Assembly: GCA_902767285.1 (NCBI GenBank)
Contig: CACXHC010000081.1
Coordinates: 1-6,825 of the forward strand
Origin: an uncultured Ruminococcus sp.
Lineage (GTDB): Bacteria; Bacillota; Clostridia; Oscillospirales; Acutalibacteraceae
DNA: 6,825 nt
Direction of reading: 5' to 3'
Position 1 is the first letter of the stretch. Each line of letters starts with the position of its first letter. Position numbers and translations under genes: made by a program. The notes beneath the pieces were generated by a model that saw only the letters and a list, made by a program, of their open reading frames with translations, was not told the origin of the DNA and did not search any database. Shown one piece after another: positions 5,932 to 6,825 of the stretch.

Positions 5932-6825
5932 TCAAGCGAGGGTTATGTCGCTCATGAAAACGTAGCTGCTGCCGTCGCTGTCGGTCCATCTTAATCCTGC
6001 CGCGCCGGTGTAGGTGATCGTTCCGGAGTGTCCTTCGTCGATGATGTAATTCTCGACTGCGCAGCCGTTGCTGTCATAGGAAGTGTAGCTCTTTGCGCCG
6101 CGGTCATATATGAGAGTATCGTTCTCGTAGCGGGCGAGGAAACCGTATGTTTCGCAGTCGAAAGCGGAACCGGAGCAGATAACGGAGCAGTTGTAAAGAC
6201 CTTCGCCCATGTTAGACTTGGATATTTCAAGTCTCATTCTCGAACCGGTCACTTCGTAGAAGGTGCCTTCGGCTTCCCAGTCATAGTTATAGTAATCGGA
6301 ACCCGCGGTGCCTATTTCGTCGGCTTTGGTGTTTTCGTTTGCGTAGTAGTTTGAACCGGCTGTGCCGATTTCGTCTGCCTTGGTGTTGTAGGGCTTCTTG
6401 CAGGCTGTAAAGGTAGTTCCGGGGATGATATCGCCCATGTCGTCGTGCCATTCGAGAACGCCTTCGTCCTTGAACTCGATATATCCGCTGCCCATCGTGT
6501 AGGTGGTGTAGGGGGTCATGAGACCTTTGGAATCACAGGCATAATTGCCGTTTTCGTCGAAAGCTAAGGTAGTCATGCGGCAGTTGGTGTATCTCAGAAC
6601 TGCTCTGCCGTCGAACTCGCCGGAGAAGTTCCAGATGTTCTTTTCAAAAGCGCTGGACGACCAGTTTACTTCTACCGAGTAAGTGCCGTCGCTGTTGCGG
6701 GTGATATCCATCATTCCGCGTCCTGCGATCTCCTCGGCGTAGGTGCCGGCGTACATATCGCCCTCAACCCATACGGGATATACTTCATCGGGGATCGTAA
6801 CTGCGGGAGCCTGAGTGCTTGCGGG
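5932..6825 (-). CDS. Secreted-type protein of unknown function with two related domains (5' end missing)
   Basis: The frame is open to the right edge, so the start lies outside; the Met at 6756 is internal. The visible 297 residues begin with a Pro/Ala-rich stretch (PASTQAPAVTIPDE) typical of an extracellular linker. Two domains of about 115-120 residues follow. Both show GT(Y/F), an R-M-x-(I/L) strand, YSVEVNWSSSAF or YNCSVICSGSAF, a D-x-NG turn, and a closing LEWHDDMG or LRWTDSDG. This suggests a duplicated beta-barrel, perhaps lipocalin-like, though no known family is assigned. Between them an 18-residue linker is repeated twice. The chain ends right after the second domain, with no anchor or dockerin visible. 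The gene runs in the same direction as the peptidase, but a terminator and new promoters separate them. Confidence 0.8.
   Translation of the reverse strand, partial: PASTQAPAVTIPDEVYPVWVEGDMYAGTYAEEIAGRGMMDITRNSDGTYSVEVNWSSSAFEKNIWNFSGEFDGRAVLRYTNCRMTTLAFDENGNYACDSKGLMTPYTTYTMGSGYIEFKDEGVLEWHDDMGDIIPGTTFTACKKPYNTKADEIGTAGSNYYANENTKADEIGTAGSDYYNYDWEAEGTFYEVTGSRMRLEISKSNMGEGLYNCSVICSGSAFDCETYGFLARYENDTLIYDRGAKSYTSYDSNGCAVENYIIDEGHSGTITYTGAAGLRWTDSDGSSYVFMSDITLA
6280..6387 (-). repeat. Two tandem 54-bp (18-residue) linker repeats
   Basis: NTKADEIGTAGS(N/D)YY is encoded twice in a row (6387-6334 and 6333-6280) between the two domains of the partial gene. The copies are almost identical as protein but differ at several third codon positions. 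That points to an old duplication kept by selection on the protein rather than a recent DNA slip. Confidence 0.85.

Overview
The window looks like the replication origin of a plasmid or secondary replicon from a Gram-positive gut or rumen clostridium. The origin call rests on a Rep_3-type initiator gene preceded by a dense array of iterons. The host guess rests on AGGAGG-type ribosome binding sites, sigma-A promoters, moderate GC content, and large secreted proteins with clostripain, zinc-ribbon-like and FN3-like modules. That combination is familiar from Ruminococcus and its relatives, several of which carry megaplasmids. Genus and replicon size are inference.

Layout. Bases 1-67 hold the start (signal peptide) of a leftward secreted-protein gene. 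Its promoter lies at 140-168 and overlaps a LacI-operator-like palindrome. Behind the promoter, TTGTAG occurs three times at exactly 30-bp steps (188-253). Bases 254-410 hold one small GC-rich hairpin and an AT-rich stretch. Bases 411-737 form the origin: two 22-bp iterons, a candidate promoter, then three contiguous 71-bp units. Each unit carries two direct GTGAG-type boxes and one inverted CTCAC box. The third unit has diverged into the rep promoter (TTGACA-17-TATAAT). The rightward rep gene follows at 768-1769.

A strong two-way terminator (1868-1900) separates rep from a convergent, leftward 1187-residue secreted clostripain-like (C11) cysteine peptidase (1939-5502). That peptidase has a mosaic C-terminus and a roughly 210-nt structured leader with two candidate promoters. 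A second leftward gene enters from the right edge (5932-6825). It encodes a secreted-type protein of unknown function with two related domains joined by a duplicated 18-residue linker.

How the parts fit. Rep probably binds the GTGAG boxes to open the origin, and binds those in the last unit to repress its own promoter. The flanking genes encode exported proteins and have no visible part in replication. No partition, mobilisation or toxin-antitoxin genes are present here. The most distinctive structure is the 71-bp composite iteron array whose last copy doubles as the rep promoter and operator.
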